From the NCBI GenBank assembly GCA_945861275.1, contig CAMATZ010000007.1, forward strand, positions 1 to 64,000: a DNA stretch of 64,000 bases. The letters run 5' to 3'. The translations under genes and the position numbers were made by a program. The DNA comes from Bordetella parapertussis (GTDB taxonomy: Bacteria > Pseudomonadota > Gammaproteobacteria > Burkholderiales > SG8-41). The notes beneath the pieces were generated by a model, which did not search any database, was not told where the DNA came from, and saw nothing but the letters and a program-made list of their open reading frames with translations. Positions 62,299 through 64,000 of this stretch are shown in pieces; position 1 is the stretch's first letter, and each line of letters opens with the position of its first letter.

Positions 62299-63855
62299 AT
62301 GAATCCATCACGTCCCAACATCCTGCTCATCACCTCCGACCAGCAACGTGCCGACTGCAACGGGTTTGAAAACAGGAACATCAAAACGCCGCACATCGAC
62401 CGCCTCGCGCGCGAAGGCACGCGCTTCTCGGCATGCATCACGCCCAATCTGGTGTGCCAGCCGTCACGCGCGTCGATACTCACCGGCATGCTGCCGCTGA
62501 CGCACGGCGTGTGGGACAACGGTGTTGACCTCGACCCACGTGTGGGCGACGGCGGCTTTGCGGGCACACTGGCGCGTGCGGGTTATCAAACCGGCTTCAT
62601 CGGCAAGGCGCATTTTTCGACCAAATCCACATTTGCGCCCACCGGCACGCCGGAATGCAACAAAAGTCAGGCGCACTATGGCCCCGACTGGTTTGGACCC
62701 TACATGGGATTTCAGCACTGCGAGCTGAGCGTGCTGGGCCATCTGCACCGCACGCGTCCACTGGAGCAGCCGCCGGTGGGGCATTACGAACGCTGGCTCA
62801 GTTCGCGTGGCATTGACGCAGAGGGACGCAGTGAGGGCATCAAGCTGTGGGCCGCCGAAACGCGTGCAGGAACCGGCGCCGCGCAGACCTGGTTTTCGGC
62901 GTTGCCGGCAGCGTGGCATTCGAGCACGTGGATCGCCGACCGTGCGATTCACTGGCTCGACAATGCCCACCGCAAGGAACAACCGTTCTGCGCATGGGTA
63001 TCGTTTCCCGATCCGCATCACGCGTTTGACTGTCCGGAGCCGTGGAGCCTGATGTATGACCCGAAGGATATGGTGTTGCCCAAACACCGCACACGCGATC
63101 TCGAGCGCAGGCCGTGGTGGCATAAGGCGTCGCTCGAAGGCAAGCCGCTGCTCGCTGATCCTGAAATGCTCAAGTTTCGCGCCGAAGGCTCGCGCGTGCC
63201 CGACCAGAGCGACGCACAGCTTGCGGAAATGACCGCCAATTACTATGGCATGATTTCGCAGATCGATCACAACGTTGGCCGCATCCTGAGCGCAATCGAG
63301 TCTTCCGGGGTTGCTGACAACACCCTGGTGATCTACACCACCGATCACGGCGAGCTGCTCGGCAATCACGGCCTCTACCTCAAAGGACCGACGCCGTACG
63401 AAGACCTGCTGCGGGTGACGCTGGTGGCACGCGGGCCGGGGGTGGCGAGCCGGCAATTGGTGGTGGAACCGGTGTCCACGCTCGATCTCGCGGCAACGTT
63501 TTACGAATACGCAGGTGTGGCAAAGCCGGTTGAACTGCAAAGCCGCAGTCTCGCCACACTGTTGCGTGGTGGCGCGCAAACACGCGATGTGGCGTACAGC
63601 GAATGGCATGTGCATCCGTCGCGCTGCGGCGTGGCGTTGAAATTGCGCGTGGTACGCACTAAAACGCACAAATGCACGTTCGATCTCGAATCCGGCGCGG
63701 GCGAGTTATACGATCTCGTTAACGATCCGGGTGAAATGAACAATCTGTTTGACGATCCGGGTTATGCACAGATACAGCGTGAATTACACGATATGATGCG
63801 CGCCCGGCCCGGCAAAATCGCGGCGCCGCTGGCAGAACCCATCGGCATGGCTTGA
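62299..63855 (+). CDS. Type I sulfatase (choline-sulfatase/arylsulfatase-like)
   Basis: 518 residues with ITSDQQRADC (metal D14, Q15), the formylglycine motif C53-Q-P-S-R57, GKAHFS (K103, H105), SFPDPHHAF, and TTDHGELLG (D349, H350). GAGG stands 6 bases before the ATG. No signal peptide, so cytoplasmic; formylglycine maturation must come from an enzyme elsewhere. It is followed 22 bp later by the start of another bug gene, giving a sulfatase-bug pair. Confidence 0.92.
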   Translation: MNPSRPNILLITSDQQRADCNGFENRNIKTPHIDRLAREGTRFSACITPNLVCQPSRASILTGMLPLTHGVWDNGVDLDPRVGDGGFAGTLARAGYQTGFIGKAHFSTKSTFAPTGTPECNKSQAHYGPDWFGPYMGFQHCELSVLGHLHRTRPLEQPPVGHYERWLSSRGIDAEGRSEGIKLWAAETRAGTGAAQTWFSALPAAWHSSTWIADRAIHWLDNAHRKEQPFCAWVSFPDPHHAFDCPEPWSLMYDPKDMVLPKHRTRDLERRPWWHKASLEGKPLLADPEMLKFRAEGSRVPDQSDAQLAEMTANYYGMISQIDHNVGRILSAIESSGVADNTLVIYTTDHGELLGNHGLYLKGPTPYEDLLRVTLVARGPGVASRQLVVEPVSTLDLAATFYEYAGVAKPVELQSRSLATLLRGGAQTRDVAYSEWHVHPSRCGVALKLRVVRTKTHKCTFDLESGAGELYDLVNDPGEMNNLFDDPGYAQIQRELHDMMRARPGKIAAPLAEPIGMA

Positions 63856-63877
63856 TTCAGATAGCGGAGAATTTTAC

Positions 63878-64000
63878 GTGAGCACACTGTTGCGCACTGG
63901 TGTGGGCGTTGTTACGCGTGTGGCGGCAGGTGTTGCCGTCGTTTATCTTGCCACTGCCGCCGCGATGTCTGCGACAGCTGCGTATCCGGATCGGCCCATC
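63878..64000 (+). CDS. Bug/TctC-family solute-binding protein, 5' part (cut by window end)
   Basis: A GTG start with GCGGAGA 7 bases upstream opens a signal peptide (about 33 residues ending in AATAA..SATA) followed by YPDRPI, the first residues of a mature Bug protein. 41 codons are visible. Placed directly after the sulfatase gene, probably in one operon. Confidence 0.75.
   Translation, partial: MSTLLRTGVGVVTRVAAGVAVVYLATAAAMSATAAYPDRPI

Overview
The window comes from a GC-rich betaproteobacterium, most likely Burkholderiales. The main argument is the large number of Bug-type (TctC-like) periplasmic solute-binding proteins: nine look complete or run off the window edge and two are truncated, yet no TctA/TctB membrane partner is present. 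Typical betaproteobacterial core genes (fbp, ettA, greB, an RND efflux operon, a CinA-like gene) are interspersed. No rRNA, tRNA, CRISPR array, phage or plasmid replication gene was recognised.

Layout. 1-5 kb: the end of an unidentified gene abutting a 3'-truncated bug gene, an ADP-forming acyl-CoA synthetase, a MazF/RHH toxin-antitoxin pair with a visible operator, and another bug gene. 5-10 kb: an FAD/NAD oxidoreductase divergent from fructose-1,6-bisphosphatase, a zinc-ribbon protein and a CinA-like protein. 10-20 kb: three bug genes, an MDR oxidoreductase, a Gfo/Idh - creatininase - Gfo/Idh group, a DUF4242 protein divergent from a LysR regulator, and a VOC protein. 20-34 kb: ettA, a lactonase, an HpcH/HpaI aldolase, an M23 peptidase, an amidohydrolase, two D-2-hydroxyacid dehydrogenases, bug genes, a PstS-like binding protein, and a chimeric bug/old-yellow-enzyme pseudogene. 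32.8-46.6 kb: an exonuclease/GIY-YIG fusion, greB coupled to a protease-like PDZ protein that has lost catalytic residues, an SDR, an AI-2E family membrane protein, a three-gene RND pump, and a degenerate nucleotidyl cyclase/TPR protein. 46.6-52.1 kb: a co-directional cluster of bug, amidohydrolase, M20 amidohydrolase and M81 peptidase. 52.3-64 kb: an enolase-superfamily dehydratase, two sulfatases, a PhyH dioxygenase, a cupin, an M64 peptidase, a class C beta-lactamase-like hydrolase, a bug gene divergent from an NMT1-like protein, and the start of one more bug gene.

The overall theme is uptake or sensing of small organic acids and amides by Bug proteins placed beside one or a few catabolic enzymes (hydrolases, dehydrogenases, sulfatases, aldolase). 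The Bug proteins presumably share TctAB channels encoded elsewhere or act as sensors.

The most unusual non-coding signal is a set of GC-rich palindromic cores (8.35, 23.3, 29.9, 42.6 and 58.0 kb). At four of these sites the core sits inside a perfect or near-perfect inverted repeat whose sequence differs from site to site. One copy is itself nested and lies in frame inside the 5' end of the RND outer-membrane-factor gene. Further dispersed hairpins, gene scraps and an 88-bp direct duplication of the M64 gene end point to active rearrangement.
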